Shown in pieces: positions 29,930 to 55,465 of a stretch of DNA of 64,000 bases. The notes under the pieces were generated by a model. That model was given only the letters and a program-made list of their open reading frames with translations, did no database searches and was not told where the DNA came from. The position numbers and the translations under genes are program-made. Origin of the DNA: Coenobita brevimanus (taxonomy: Eukaryota; Arthropoda; Malacostraca; Decapoda; Coenobitidae); the NCBI GenBank assembly GCA_032717465.1, contig CM064669.1:51357194-51421193 (forward strand), written 5' to 3'. The stretch's first letter is position 1. Every line of letters begins with the position of its first letter.

Positions 29930-30622
29930 TGGCTATTGCTCTAAAGCTGAGTTCCAAAGCTGAGTAAGGCTTGATAATTGTCTCTGATATTTCATTTTCT
30001 GCCTGTCACTTTTCTCTGGTAGTTAATATTCCTAAGTTGGGAGAGGTTTGATTTATTTCTCTTTGATAATATTTCACCCTTTCTTTTTGTCACTTTACTT
30101 CGGTGATTAATATTCCAAAGCTAAGAGGCGTTTGATGTACTTCTCATCATTAACATAAAAGTTTGCCCAATATTTTACTTCCTATACGTGTCACTTTCCT
30201 CTGCTGGCTAATACTTCTAATCTGAGAGAGGTTTGATAAGTTGCTCTGTCCATAGATAATTCATTTGAATAATATTGCACCTCATCTGATTGACGTTTTC
30301 TTTTGGTGGTTTATATTCCTAAGCTGAGAGAGGGTTGTATGCTCTGCCGTAGATGCAACAGTTGCCTAATATTTAATCTATTCTCCGTGTCAGTTTCCTC
30401 TGCTACTTAATGTTTCTAAACTGACAGAGGCTTGATATGTCTCTCTGGTCATGGATACAAAAGGTTTTCACCTTGTCTGCTCCTCACTTTCCTCTACTGG
30501 CTAATATTCCTAACCTGGGAGAGGCCTCGTATGTTACTCTGGCAATGAATGATTCTCTTTGATATGGTGCATCAGGGAGGAAAGTGACGGACATGCCCTA
30601 AGTGTGAAGTAGACACAGTGGA
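29930..30622 (+). repeat. Repeat D array, about seven units of about 95 bp
   Basis: Repeated pairs of GTCACTTTCCTCTRCTGGCTAATATTCCTAA-like and GAGAGAGGYTTGATATGT-like blocks, at about 90-100-bp spacing. The array ends with ATCAGGGAGGAAAGTGACGG and ACATGCCCTAAGTGTG. That end is shared with 34190-34240 and (inverted) 26335-26375. Confidence 0.75.
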
Positions 30623-31157
30623 TTTTATGCTGAAATTTGGTTCCCGTCTATACCATTAATCTGTCTATACAGTTACGTCCTGCAAGTATCGTCCACGTTT
30701 TACCGCTGTAAGTCAGTGTTGAAGCTAGTACCACCTTCTTTATTCCTACACCGGCATTTATATTCATAGTGTGAATTTATACAGTGTCAGTCCCTTGTTA
30801 CAACTCAGGCCAGATTTAAGTGAACAAAGAAAAGACTATCCTTTCCCTCATCCACGCACAGCTCTCGTCATCTCTCCACCTTCATATATTTATAATGAGT
30901 AAGGTTAAATATATGTACAAAGGATCTCAGTCTATTTACAGGATAAATAAACCTAATAACTGTTAACTATTATTACAGTTTACAGGATGATCAGATCTTA
31001 GGAACATTTATCTATTACTACCAGTCTTCGTTGTTTTCCGTACTTACATATAACTTAATCTTAGGATCGTTTATAAATATTCGGTTTCCATGACGACGCG
31101 TTGATCCCTGACTCACCCTGTCCGTCACCTCCTTATTTAAGCCCCAGCGTGATTTGA
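30623..31157. other. Intergenic DNA, no gene seen
   Basis: Unique-looking, moderately AT-rich, with a faint repeat B trace near 30790-30840. Confidence 0.35.
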
Positions 31158-31332
31158 AGGATTCCGTAACACCTCTTCCTTAGCGATTAATTCTGGACAA
31201 TACGCCTCAAAACCCTCTCGTTTGTTGCGATGAAAACTGTGTCGAATGAAGCCAAAAGAAATAACATGCAAGAGAAAAATAACCTATAATATTCAAGATA
31301 ATTCGCCAAGGAAGAGACGCCACGAAGCTTCC
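31158..31332. mobile_element. MITE copy with inverted ends
   Basis: AACACCTCTTCCTTAGCGAT at the left; TCGCCAAGGAAGAGACGCCA and CGAAGCTTCC at the right. Confidence 0.72.
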
Positions 31333-31371
31333 AGTTCCTCTTAGAATATGGACTTATGAGTACCTTGGGGA

Positions 31372-31790
31372 AGAAGCGTCGCACCTCTTCCCTGGCGATT
31401 TATCCTGCACGATACACCTCACAATCCAGTAGGTACGCCTCAATATCCAGCACGTACGCCTCAGTATCCTGCACGTGCACCTCACTATCCAGCACGTACG
31501 CCTCAGTATCCTGCACGTACGCCTCAGTATCCTGCACGTGCACCTCAATATCCTGCACGTACACCTCAATATCCTGCACGTGCACCTCAATATCCTGCAC
31601 GTGCACCTCAATATCCTGCACGTGCACCTCAATATCCAGCACGTACGCCTCAATATCCTGCACGTGCACCTCAATATCCAGCACGTACGCCTCAATATCC
31701 TGCACGTACACCTCAAAATCCTCTTTTATGTTATTGAATGTGAAGTTGTAAAAGGCAAAATAAATCGCAAAGAGAGAGGTGCTGCCATGT
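31372..31790. mobile_element. MITE copy expanded by an internal minisatellite
   Basis: The left end TCGCACCTCTTCCCTGGCGA is followed by TTTATCCTGCACGATACACC. The right end is GGCAAAATAAATCGCAAAGA, then GAGGTGCTGCC. The interior is dominated by the 21-bp array at 31402-31720. Confidence 0.75.
31402..31720. repeat. 21-bp minisatellite, 15 units
   Basis: The unit alternates between CCTGCACGTGCACCTCAATA-like and CCAGCACGTACGCCTCAATA-like variants. Because 21 is a multiple of 3, open frames appear on both strands (31354-31716 minus, 31356-31951 plus). These are repeat artefacts. Six units contain CACGTG (E-box-like palindrome). Confidence 0.9.
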
Positions 31791-31859
31791 CTCTATACCA
31801 GTTAGGATACGTTCCTGTGACCAAGGCCCTGCAACCCCGCCTCACTGGGACTTATTCTC

Positions 31860-32225
31860 TGTCAACACTAGAATATGATGCTAGTCACGAAGAAGCGGCA
31901 TGGAAAAGATCTAGAACCATAGTACTGTCTAATTCTGCAACTGAGCTGTAAAGAGATTAGAATATGATGCTAGTCACGAAGAAGCGACATGGAAAAGTTG
32001 TAGTGCCATAGTATTACTTTATTCTGCAGCTGAGCTGTAACATGACATTAACACTAGAATATTATGCTAGTCACGAGGAAGTGCTATTCTAAAAGATGTG
32101 GAGCCATAACATTGTCTCATTCTGCCACTGAGCTGCAACGATAAATGAACACTAAGCGTGGTGCTAGTCACGAAGAAGTGCCATGAAGAAGATGTGGAGC
32201 CGTAACATTGCCTTTTTCTACCTAT
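31860..32225 (-). repeat. Tandem array of four repeat B cores, about 85-95 bp each
   Basis: TGATGCTAGTCACGAAGAAG recurs at about 31876, 31964, 32056 (TTATGCTAGTCACGAGGAAG) and 32160. Each is followed by TGGAAAAGATGTRGARCCAT-like and TTCTGCMACTGAGCTG-like blocks. Confidence 0.8.
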
Positions 32226-32413
32226 GCTCATATTCTCGCCAGCTACAGCGCTTCTTCGTGACTAATGAATTTCTGCGTTGGTTGTAAAATATATAAACAG
32301 AATAAAAGAGAATGATAAGGTGTACTATTAGAGATAAATCGCTAGAGAAAAGATGTTTAGGACTGCTCAAAGTGGTGGAGAGTATCAGGTAATGAGGTAA
32401 TGTGCTCAAGCTC

Positions 32414-32465
<52 letters not shown>

Positions 32466-32671
32466 GTTCATGCAGTGTACGCTGCCATTAAGAAAATACA
32501 AACAGCATGATAGAAAACAGACATTTAATATTCAGAGTAAGTCGCTAAAGAAAAGGTGCTAAGAATCTTGCTAAGTGGGGGAGAATGCCAACCAGTGTCT
32601 TCATCGCCTCCCTATATAATGAGTCAGACATTCTTGTGAGTGGTTTTCCTGGCTGCTCATCCATGCGTTTT

Positions 32672-32744
<73 letters not shown>

Positions 32745-33029
32745 CTGAGGTACAAATGAGTCATAGGAGTTGGATGTTGTTGTAGGGAATATGCGTCGAA
32801 AAAAGGAAATAAACAGCTTTGGAATTTTTAGTTTTTAGTTTATTGTGTTTCTCTGCCCATAGATACAAAAGTTCCTCAAATATTTACCTACTCTGCTTCA
32901 CGGTTTTGTCTGCTGGCTAATTTTCATAAGCTGAGAGATGCAAGGTGTGTTGCTCTGCCCATAGGTACAAACATTCGCCTCGTGCAGTAGACAGGCATTA
33001 ATTCTGGGTCTTTTGTTTTGTTTTTCCAG
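32226..33029. other. Repeat-rich DNA and probable intron 5' of the UBAN-like gene
   Basis: It contains MITE right ends near 32318-32366 and 32500-32572, a (GT)n run (32417-32464), a (GA)n run (32675-32742) and a repeat D unit (about 32840-32990). If the first exon of the UBAN-like gene lies upstream, this is intron. Confidence 0.5.
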
Positions 33030-46946
<13,917 letters not shown>

Positions 46947-47230
46947 CCCGATGCCACAGACGTATATACCTGGGTACACGCGTTGGCCAGAGTTTTCGCG
47001 GACTCGCTAATCCTCCACGTAACTGGAGAGGAGCCATAGCTAGAGCTTCACACCGAACGGAGACCCGTTATCTAGTGCCAGGGTGTTAGTATAAAGCTCT
47101 GCTGTATTAACCTTTTGACAGACGATTACCTACTTTGCATTTCTTCGGCTAAATACAAGCGTTTCATTATGGTCAGTGCTAGAACACAAAAAATGTTGAA
47201 CTGTAACGACTAATATTTTACCAGAGAACA

Positions 47231-47236
47231 AATAAA
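47231..47236 (+). promoter_or_regulatory. AATAAA polyadenylation signal of the UBAN-like gene
   Basis: This is the first AATAAA after the stop, 285 nt downstream, in AT-rich DNA. It is followed by GT-rich sequence and fits a short 3' UTR. Confidence 0.65.
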
Positions 47237-47488
47237 CTTTGTACAGTATTATAAGCGTTGACGGACGACTTTGTTCGGCTCCTAGAAACTCATTGCTGTC
47301 ACAGGGTTAGATTACAGGAGGAACAATTTCTAATGGTACCTCCAGGCTACCGACAACAGGTCTTCGTTCGGTGCGACTTCCATTCATTCAGGGATATGGG
47401 TAGAGGGTGAGCAGGAACTCTGGCTGACCACTGTACCTTGCAGCTTACGGCTTTGTATTGTTGAATATTGTGGGGAACAAATTTTCTG

Positions 47489-47489
<1 letters not shown>

Positions 47490-47569
<80 letters not shown>
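47490..47569. repeat. (CA)n microsatellite
   Basis: About 40 uninterrupted CA units. Confidence 0.97.
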
Positions 47570-47570
<1 letters not shown>

Positions 47571-48227
47571 TCCGACACCGTTAATCATACCCCATTTTAT
47601 CAGACAAATTATGGTACAGTGAATCAGTACTATGCAGATACCGCAATGTAATAAATTTTACAGTGAGTTTAACAGTGCATTTATTGATATCATTACTATA
47701 TAAGCAAGATGGGGTAAAGCCTGAGCCCCATCCTTGGAAGTCCTAATACATTGCCAGATAATGCCCCCGCAATCTGACTATACATACACTATACCTTAAC
47801 GACTGAGGACGCATTCTTCATTTTATTTTTGCTTCCTCAAGACGATGTTATTCAGCTTTAGGGAGGATCTCTAGTAAATGTAGTAGTAGCAGTAGCAGTA
47901 GTCGTAGCAGTAGTAGTGGCTGTTTTGTAGCCCCAGACTCAATATGAACGCGAATTTGGTGGATCACAAGCTGATGCTGGTTCTTTCCCGCATTTCACCA
48001 CCCTCCTCTCGGGGACAGAGAGGAAACTGATGGACGTTAATGTAAAAAGGCAGTGGGTCACCTAATTGTACCGGTGCTACCACGTGAAGGCGTCCCTCTC
48101 CAGCTCCCCTCGGTGGGTACATCTAATCATTTACAATTAGACAAATCTCTCCCAAGCTAAATAAAATCGAGTGATAGTTGTTTAAAATGAAAGGAAAATA
48201 CGTCATCGGATTGAGTTCGTATTCTAA
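47570..48227. other. Intergenic DNA, no gene seen
   Basis: Includes a GTAGTAGCAGTAGC stretch (about 47880-47920) and a fragment (CTACCACGTGAAGGCGTCCC, about 48078) of the repeat found at 660-800. Confidence 0.4.
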
Positions 48228-48412
48228 ATGGCTTCGGGGATTTCGTAGCATCTCATCCTTAGCGATTTATTCTGCACATTGCACTTCAATAACCTCTTGT
48301 GTGTTACGCAAACTTTGTCGGTATTGAAGCGATAGAACTGACGTACCAGAGAATGCTAAGGTGTAATGTGCTAAATAAATCGCTAAGGAAGAGGTGCTTT
48401 AGAGCCTCCTGT
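48228..48412. mobile_element. MITE, best-preserved copy
   Basis: GCTTCGGGGATTTCGTAGCA, TCTCATCCTTAGCGATTTAT and TCTGCACATTGCACTTCAAT at the left mirror AAGGTGTAATGTGC, AAATAAATCGCTAAGGAAGA and GGTGCTTTAGAGCC at the right. The inverted ends are about 50 bp and the element about 185 bp, with no coding capacity. It is a non-autonomous DNA transposon by structure; the superfamily is not assigned because target-site duplications are unclear. Confidence 0.8.
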
Positions 48413-50125
48413 GTCACTCAGTATACAAACCGAATGTGTTGAAGAATATCTATGTAACCTTTTTTAAATTTAGACTTAAATGGCTTAATTTTATACCTAT
48501 CTTTAAATCAGTGCTGAATGCTTCTGTATATATATGTACCAAGTATGAATGTATAATTGTATGAAGTTTTATATATACCGATATATTATCTACAACAATG
48601 TATGTGAATGTATATATGCGTTTGTATATGGACACGTGAGTTTGTATATATAAACGAAATGTATGGATGAGTGAATTTGTATATATATATATAAACAAAA
48701 TGTATGGGTGTATATGGATGCGTGAATTTGTATATATATAAACGAAATGTATGGATAATTTGTATTGGAGTACACATGTATATATGGTGGTATCGTACAT
48801 GCACAAGTTAATAAGTATAATAAGTATTCTCCACATGTATATATGTAGGTGTACGTATTTACATTGTCCACGTCAGTACAAGCGAATGTGAGGAAATAAG
48901 GTACCTTAAGGATAGTATGATAGGCTCTTGAGAATAACGTTTAAGATTCACGTTGTTAGCCAAATTAATGCTATTGGCACGACACGGAAATACTTTGACT
49001 TATAACTCTCTCTCTCTCTCTCTCTCTGTATGGCGTCAGTAGCTGCACCATCTACGGCCTCAGATAACAAAACCTTCAAATTATTGTGCTCTTTCTCCCA
49101 TTCATCCACACTTCTTCCCACTAAATCCCCGATATTCGGGTGGTCGAGTGATGTCTAACGTATAGATTCTAAATTGCCCCTAATTGTAAAACGTTATTGC
49201 TGAAGTTATTCGCGAGAGCCTGCGGTATAAGGCCGTTACCACACCAAAAGCTTGCTGATGCGGTCGGGAGTTCAGCATTGCTATAACTTACAGATGTTCT
49301 CACCCACACCGCCCGAGTCCAGAGGGGCCAACTCCCTCCCGTGCAAGCATGCATTTGATGTGGATGCGCCCTAAGGTAGCCTATGCTGTTCAACAAGACG
49401 GGGGGTTATTGATCCACTGTTCCCTCTTGTTTGTATCTCTTTTAAATCACAAGTAATTTTGCTTTAACAATAAACTCACTTTTTTGCTCATACGGTATAT
49501 GAGCATTAAAAGTAAATCCATATGTGATTCATGGGTTTTAATTGTCCACTCTTGTATTCAGATACGAAATTTGCGCTTTGATTTCAAGTGCATTACTCTT
49601 CTCGTTTGATTCATTTTTGTAGCGCCCCCCCCCCCCTTGGGACTCTAAGGCTGATTATGAAGACAATGTATGATAATCACAGAGACTGTATAATAATTAA
49701 ATAATCATAATACTGCACTTTGATACAGGCTGTTAGAGGAAAGTGCTTAGATGAGTACATTGAATGACTCTTAATAATCCTGAAGCACCAAGAGAGGTAA
49801 GCAAGGGAAGATGGTCAGGAGTTGGGTCCGGGGTCATTCTTGTGGACTATTGAAACATGATCCCTGGTTCTTCCTCTACCAGCTCTTTATCCGCCTAGGG
49901 AGTACTGCCCCGTTCGACTGGTGCTACAGCTTACATGCAGATTTTTGTGTGTGGGAGGGGTGAATCACTGGAAACAAACTTATTATTTATTTTTTTCATT
50001 TTTGGAGTGAATCACCCTTGTGAAGGTCTTTTTTTTTATACAAATTTTGGCACCACGTTATTATTATTATTATTATTAGACCCACAAATACAAATTATAC
50101 TTAGATTTATGTCCAATGACTGCCT
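48413..50125. other. Intergenic DNA with TA-rich minisatellite
   Basis: 48600-48790 holds four or so degenerate units of GAATTTGTATATATA plus AACGAAATGTATGGAT. A (TC)n run lies at 49007-49027. A 13-nt C-run lies near 49625. No gene is seen. Confidence 0.55.
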
Positions 50126-50129
50126 CGGG

Positions 50130-50347
50130 TCTTTAGGGTAGACAGTTAATTTTTGATACATCCCAGTCTTGCCTTACATTACGACCCGCAATAGTCGATG
50201 TTACAGCCATGTCCGCAGGTATACTGCTAGGTGAACAGGGACAAGGGAGAAACAAACCTTGTCCATGTACCTGACCGGCACAAGACCTGAATTTGGATCC
50301 TTCCATTTGCGAGTTCGGTGCGATAACCAGTGGACCATCGCCTCCCC
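50130..50347 (-). repeat. tRNA-derived SINE, minus strand
   Basis: Reading the minus strand, GGGAGGCGATGGTCCACTGG is A-box-like. TTATCGCACCGAACTCGC follows, then the B-box-like AAGGATCCAAATTCAGGTC. A non-tRNA body reaches about 50130. This resembles common tRNA-headed SINE layouts; the tRNA part is too degenerate to be a functional gene. Confidence 0.6.
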
Positions 50348-50790
50348 CAGAGTGAGATGAATGAGGAAAGGAAAGGCATGGAAACACACAGGTACCAGAG
50401 GAAGAGGGGAGGTAGAGGAGTGGGGGAGAGAGAGTGGGAAAGGAAGGGAGAGGAAAACTGGAGGAGGGAGGTACAGGGGGCCTGGAGGGTGGAGAGAAAC
50501 CAGGGAAGCTGACTGGAAGAGGAGGAAAGTGACAAAGAAATGAGCAGGTAGCGATGGTTAGATTAGTTGAAAAATAGGGGGTTAAGAAAAAGAGAGACGG
50601 AGAGGTAGGCTATGGAGGTGAGAGACGGAGAGGGAAGGAAGGAGTGGGAGGAGAGTGAGACGAAAAGAGAGTGAGAGGAAGCAACGAGGTAAGAAAGAAA
50701 CAGAGGGAAACAGAGGGCTTGGGGAGGCGAGGGAGGTGGGCGGGTTGAGACTTGCGCAGCTGCGAGGATAGTGGGGGCGGGGCGGCTAAC
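50348..50790. repeat. Purine-rich tract
   Basis: GA/GGA-rich sequence (AGAGGAGTGGGGGAGAGAGA-like) on the plus strand; frames here are compositional. Confidence 0.8.
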
Positions 50791-51940
50791 ACAGCACAGG
50801 GTTGCTAGGTTAAGGTTTCTTAACTTGATTTGAAGATCTAAACTCCTTTAGCAATAATTTTTAAAGTGTAGCGTTAATGAATGTAGCTATATTCTAAACA
50901 CCTATAGCAATATTTTGAGATTTTGGTACATTTCCTTACAAGTTTCTATATTTTTTGTGTGTAGCAGTATTCCAGCGATTCTTGAGAGCATGTTTTGCTG
51001 TATTCAGGAATTCGGATTTGGCAACCCTGACAGCAGCTGCCTCAGTGTGGTCCCAGTGGCCCTGCTGGAAAGTGGGAGGTTTAGGCATTTGTTGATTGGT
51101 GTTCACGCTCAAATGGAAGTCTTATTGACTATGAGGTTTTCGTGGAAGACACTGGTAAATAGAGCTCGCCTGGTAAGTTCATCATAAACTGCTGTCTGTT
51201 AGGATATACTCTGGGCTGAACTGCTGAACCTGAAACCACTGAAATACCAGGAAGGCGTATTCATGTGTTAATGCAGAAAGGGTAATTTTGATTACCTGGA
51301 ATGACCCACAGGTTGGACATATGCACTGGAAAAACACCCGTAAATAATAGACTTGTAACAGATGGGTTATTTTTTTGTAACTAAGTCTATAAATCTACAG
51401 TATTGTTAGCATTTTTAACGTTACAGTGAATAATTCTGGTGAAATAAGAGAAAAATCTTTGAGTACATCCATCAAGACTGAAATGTATATGTATTTTTTT
51501 TTTTAAATTCATGGTAAAGCGTCTAGAGGAAGCAAAAATATAATATGGTAGTCTGCCAAAAACTGACGCTTCTTTGTTCATCCTCTGTGGGGCAATAGGC
51601 ATGTACAAAAAGACAATCGGGCCCCTATAGCTCACTTTCAGATGAATAAAATTGTCTTGCGGAAGATCAGTAGAATCAGCCTTACTGACCTTGGTGTGGG
51701 GTTAGTTGGAAGAGGACATTAGATTTGCCCCGACCGTTAAAGGGCTTATGGTGGCCGTGTTACCTGGGGCTCCTATGACTCATTCAGCTGATTGACACCA
51801 CTTGGAATGATATACTGTATATACCAGAGCTGTCAGGACCTTGAGGGGATTAGCTCATTCAGTCTTATAAGAACCAGCCAGGAGTGCTGATTTGTCTGTA
51901 TATCGCATTGGTGGCCTGTAACCTGTCGGGTTGGTGTCAG
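50791..51940. other. Intergenic DNA, no gene recognised
   Basis: The 90-codon frame at 50915-51187 has no identifiable domain or splice context. About 51640-51850 has faint repeat-B-associated sequence. Confidence 0.4.
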
Positions 51941-51942
51941 CT

Positions 51943-52003
51943 AGTATCGTCGTCGTCGTCATCATGAAAGTCATCGTTATCATCATCATCATCACCACCG
52001 CCG

Positions 52004-52034
<31 letters not shown>

Positions 52035-52048
52035 CATCACCACCGCCG

Positions 52049-52079
<31 letters not shown>

Positions 52080-52083
52080 CATC
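51943..52083. repeat. (TCA)n microsatellite with an internal tandem copy
   Basis: TCATCATCACCACCGCCGTC and the following TCA units occur twice, 48 bp apart. Confidence 0.95.
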
Positions 52084-52190
52084 CCTCATTTTTCCACCCA
52101 CGGACATGAGTCCTTCCATCTGAATAAAATCAGATGGAAGTTGTGGAACCCTAACTCAGTGACGAATTAACGTAGGACTGCACAGGTGAT

Positions 52191-52352
52191 ACAGAAGGCT
52201 TTGTAGCACCTCATCCTTAGCTATTTATTTAGTATATTACATCCTTTCTATGTCAGGATTATCATTTATTTAACTACATAGTTTGCATTAGTGCTGAGGT
52301 GTAATGTGTGCAAAAAATCGCAAAGGAATAGATGTTACAGATTCTCCAAAGC
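52191..52352. mobile_element. MITE copy with inverted ends
   Basis: GGCTTTGTAGCACCTCATCC and TTAGCTATTTATTTAG at the left; GAGGTGTAATGTGTGCAAAA and ATCGCAAAGGAATAGATGTT at the right. ACATAGTTTGCATTAGTG matches the interior of the 25936 and 28722 copies. Confidence 0.75.
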
Positions 52353-52879
52353 GTCTTATAATACGATCCCGCAACTCAAGATCCCTTTTTCTTTCTTCAT
52401 CTGACAGAACTGAGTTACTCTCATAATCCTAATACTAAGTCGTGGTTACCTTACATAAAATTTGACGAACCTTAGGTATGAGGTAGAAGTGAGTCTCCTT
52501 GGTTACTAGTCAAATCTGCCCTCCAGCCTGACGAGCTTTGGGTGTTAGGGATGTTTGGCGGTTTGGAGTAAATGCACTACAGACAATTTTATTGGCCTTA
52601 GGACTGATCTATAGCAACGAAGGAGTCTATGAATGTTATATCTGATCACTATAGTTCGAAAAGTCTTCTCCAAAGTAACTAAAATTGTGCCTGGAGGTGG
52701 TAAGTAACATATGAAATACGCCATCTGACTGAAAGGGCTTTGTCGTGAGAAACCTATGTAAACAAGATGAAAGACCTCACCACAAAGTTTCTTGTTAGTG
52801 TTTATCGTAGTGCAATCTTGCCAGTGTTACTTAACCCCTGCCTGTCAGGCCGAGCACACCTGTTAGTTAAGCAAATGCT

Positions 52880-53112
52880 CCTGTGGGGCCGCCCTACGGG
52901 TGCAGCACAATACAGTACATACAACGTATAGGGATCCAGCGCTCCCTTACAGTAGACAGCGCCTCACCTGGATTGGATAAGAGTCCTTTCCCAGGGCGAG
53001 GTGCAGGGAAATATGAGGAAGTTGGGCTCCTGAGCAGAAGCAGCGTCTGCTTTGCTCCACCCAGGGTACACAGGGCTACCACGGGTAGGCTTCTCTTAAG
53101 TGCCAATTATTT
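52880..53112 (+). repeat. Paired dispersed element, copy 2
   Basis: GCCGCCCTACGGGTGCAGCA, GTAGACAGCGCCTCACCTGG and CTCCACCCAGGGTACACAGG correspond in order to 38835-39085. Confidence 0.7.
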
Positions 53113-53209
53113 GTGTAAATATTTACAATTTTACAATGGAAAATACGTTTCTGAATATAGGATGCCGTATTAATCCAAGAAACTATCAACACTTCTTGCG
53201 TGCTTGTAC

Positions 53210-53410
53210 TCCTTCATGTGACTGAAGGTGCAGGAAAGGGACACCTTCATGTATTGGTACTGATAAAACTGCCTGGTTATACAAACGTCCCACAATTACT
53301 TCTCTATCCCCTGAAAGGAGGATGGTGGACTGCAGGATGAAGATGCCTTCAACTTGCAGTCCACCAAGTCAGTTGAGCCTGGGGTAGCAACTGCTTTTAT
53401 AGTCAGTTTG
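53210..53410 (-). repeat. Copy of the 400-860 repeat
   Basis: CTGCCTGGTTATACAAACGT, AGGAGGATGGTGGACTGCAG and ACTTGCAGTCCACCAAGTCA are inverted relatives of blocks near 560-620 and 750-790. Confidence 0.5.
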
Positions 53411-53739
53411 TTTTTATGTAAGGAAACTGGGTTACCCACACCATGGGTACTAAGTCGTGGCTGCATGAAATTCCATGAGCCTTAGTTATTAACTTCCTTG
53501 ACTACTAGTCAGATTCCACCCCTCGATTTAACTACATTTGACCGTCACCTATGCCGAAAGAAACTGGGGATCTGTATCAGATGAGAACATACCAACAATA
53601 TTGCTACGTATGTGAATAGAACTCTTGAATGGCACACTCCGTCCCTTGCCCTTACCTCCACGGCAGCTGAGATATGAGTGGTGAGGGCGGTGGTGATGGT
53701 AATGATGATGAAGGAAGGGAAAGGGACTACGCTGCAGTC

Positions 53740-54240
53740 TCTTCCGGCAACCTATATAATACCTTGGCCTCTTTATTACCCGTCCTTGCCCGGAGGGGCT
53801 TGGGGACGAGTATTGTTTTCGCTCTGTTTGTCTGTTTGTCTGTCTGCCTGTCTGTTAACAACTTTACGCGAAAACTACTGGTGCTATTTTGACTAAAATT
53901 ACAGGGGTGATGGACTATGACCTTCTGATCACCTGATTAATTTTTGGGCACAACTGGGCCAAGTTCCAGGCTGTAGGCCCAAAAAATATAGGGAAAAAAA
54001 TTCTCCATAACTCCTTTCAAATTCATGAAACCAAGACTAAAGGTGCATCTTTCAAATCTGCATCCTATAACATGCCTCATTACATCAGGGGGTCACCTCC
54101 CAGTTAGCGGTAGGGCGGTCAGTGTAGGATGGGTCGGGCCTAATATTTCAAATGAGCATAAAATCGTAAATTTTCACCCGATTTACTCCAAATTTGATAT
54201 GCGACATCTTTGACTAGATATCCTGTTGAGTTTATACGTC
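53740..54240 (+). repeat. Dispersed element with (TCTG)n and an AACTTTACGCGAAAACTACT block
   Basis: CTTGGGGACGAGTATTG, (TGTCTG)n and GTTAACAACTTTACGCGAAA, then a body with ATTTTGACTAAAATTACAGG. The sequence composition suggests a LINE/Penelope-like 3' region, but this was not verified. Confidence 0.35.
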
Positions 54241-54299
54241 AGAACGAAAATGACTGCCGGGGACGGGTTTGCTGTGCCTTGGTACCGCTTTCTTGGTTT

Positions 54300-54450
54300 G
54301 ACACAATTGCCATCTTGAATGCTGAGCTCAAATACGAGATTGCTAGTTACACAAGAATATGATGCTAGTAACGAAAATCCGCTGTGCGATGGATGGAGGT
54401 CCGTAGCAGTGTCTTATTCTACAACTGAACTGGAGCAGGAGATTACTGTT
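54300..54450 (-). repeat. Repeat B copy, minus strand
   Basis: GCCATCTTGAATGCTGAGCT, AAGAATATGATGCTAGTAAC and GGAGGTCCGTAGCAGTGTCT match the family in reverse. Confidence 0.65.
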
Positions 54451-55123
54451 AGGAAGAACATGGCTTTAATCTTGAAGAAGCGATGTGGAAAGAATGTACG
54501 ACCGCAGTTAGAAATGATCATGATACCTACAGAGGGAAAAAGTACCGCTGAAATCTCTTTCCTGTACTCTCAGCAAGAACTAGTCTACTAGTTCACTCTT
54601 TCTGCTTTACACTTAATGCTTCTCCGTCACTTTCCTCCCTGACACATCAGAGAAATGTGTATGGGCAGAGAAAGGCCTTTCATAGTTGAAGAATATTAGC
54701 CAGCAGAAGAAAGTGAGATGTAATATGTGTAATACTGGGGGAACTTTTGTTTCCAACTCCAAATATTCCTTCGAACACGCCAGGTTAATTGAGTTTTAAA
54801 AATATCCCGTCAAGGCAGAGTAACTCACTGCTAATTTGTAGACAGGAAAGACAAGCTCAGGCGAAAGCTGCTGTAGGCTACATAGTTTTATCGTTAAGAT
54901 AGTCTTGCCGTTCATTAGTAGTTCTAAAAGTCACATGGTAATAAGATAATTGTAATGAATGACTTGAAATCTGTGTGTAAACAAACTACAATGTTACTTA
55001 GATTGATTTTTATATTTATCCCAGGCACTAGAAGCACTCCATTAAAGAAATCAATATCAATATGTACTTGCAGGTTTGGCTCAGTGTATACTATTTTGCT
55101 AAAAAATATGGTCTTGTAATGTT

Positions 55124-55126
<3 letters not shown>
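54451..55126. other. Intergenic DNA, no gene seen
   Basis: A repeat D trace (CACTTTCCTCCCTGACACAT) lies near 54620-54720. The rest is unique-looking and AT-rich. Confidence 0.4.
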
Positions 55127-55183
<57 letters not shown>

Positions 55184-55465
55184 TCGACACCAAAATGTTA
55201 CAATTAGTCCTAGCACGTCCACTGCAACATTCCTTCACCATTATTATATTCCGGTGATAGTATTTCCATCACTGAACTGTGTAACAACAAGCATCATCAC
55301 TGCAGCTGGCTCCGTGCACGTGTAGCACTGCAAGGTGAAGGTATAACTGGTGGAGGTCAGCATAATGGGGAACAACACTGGATAACAGTTTTAGTAGGAC
55401 TGCTGCTGTCATGTCACACCAACACAAACTTTATCATTCCAGTAGATGTCCCCCCTCCTCCTCCT

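Noticed and set aside
31402..31720. CRISPR-like array
   Set aside because: Units are contiguous without spacers and the genome is eukaryotic; it is a minisatellite.
31354..31951. Open frames on both strands over the 21-bp array
   Set aside because: The unit length is a multiple of three and contains no stop, so frames stay open by chance.
50915..51187. 90-codon frame with cysteines
   Set aside because: No domain, poor start context and no splice signals; AT-rich background.
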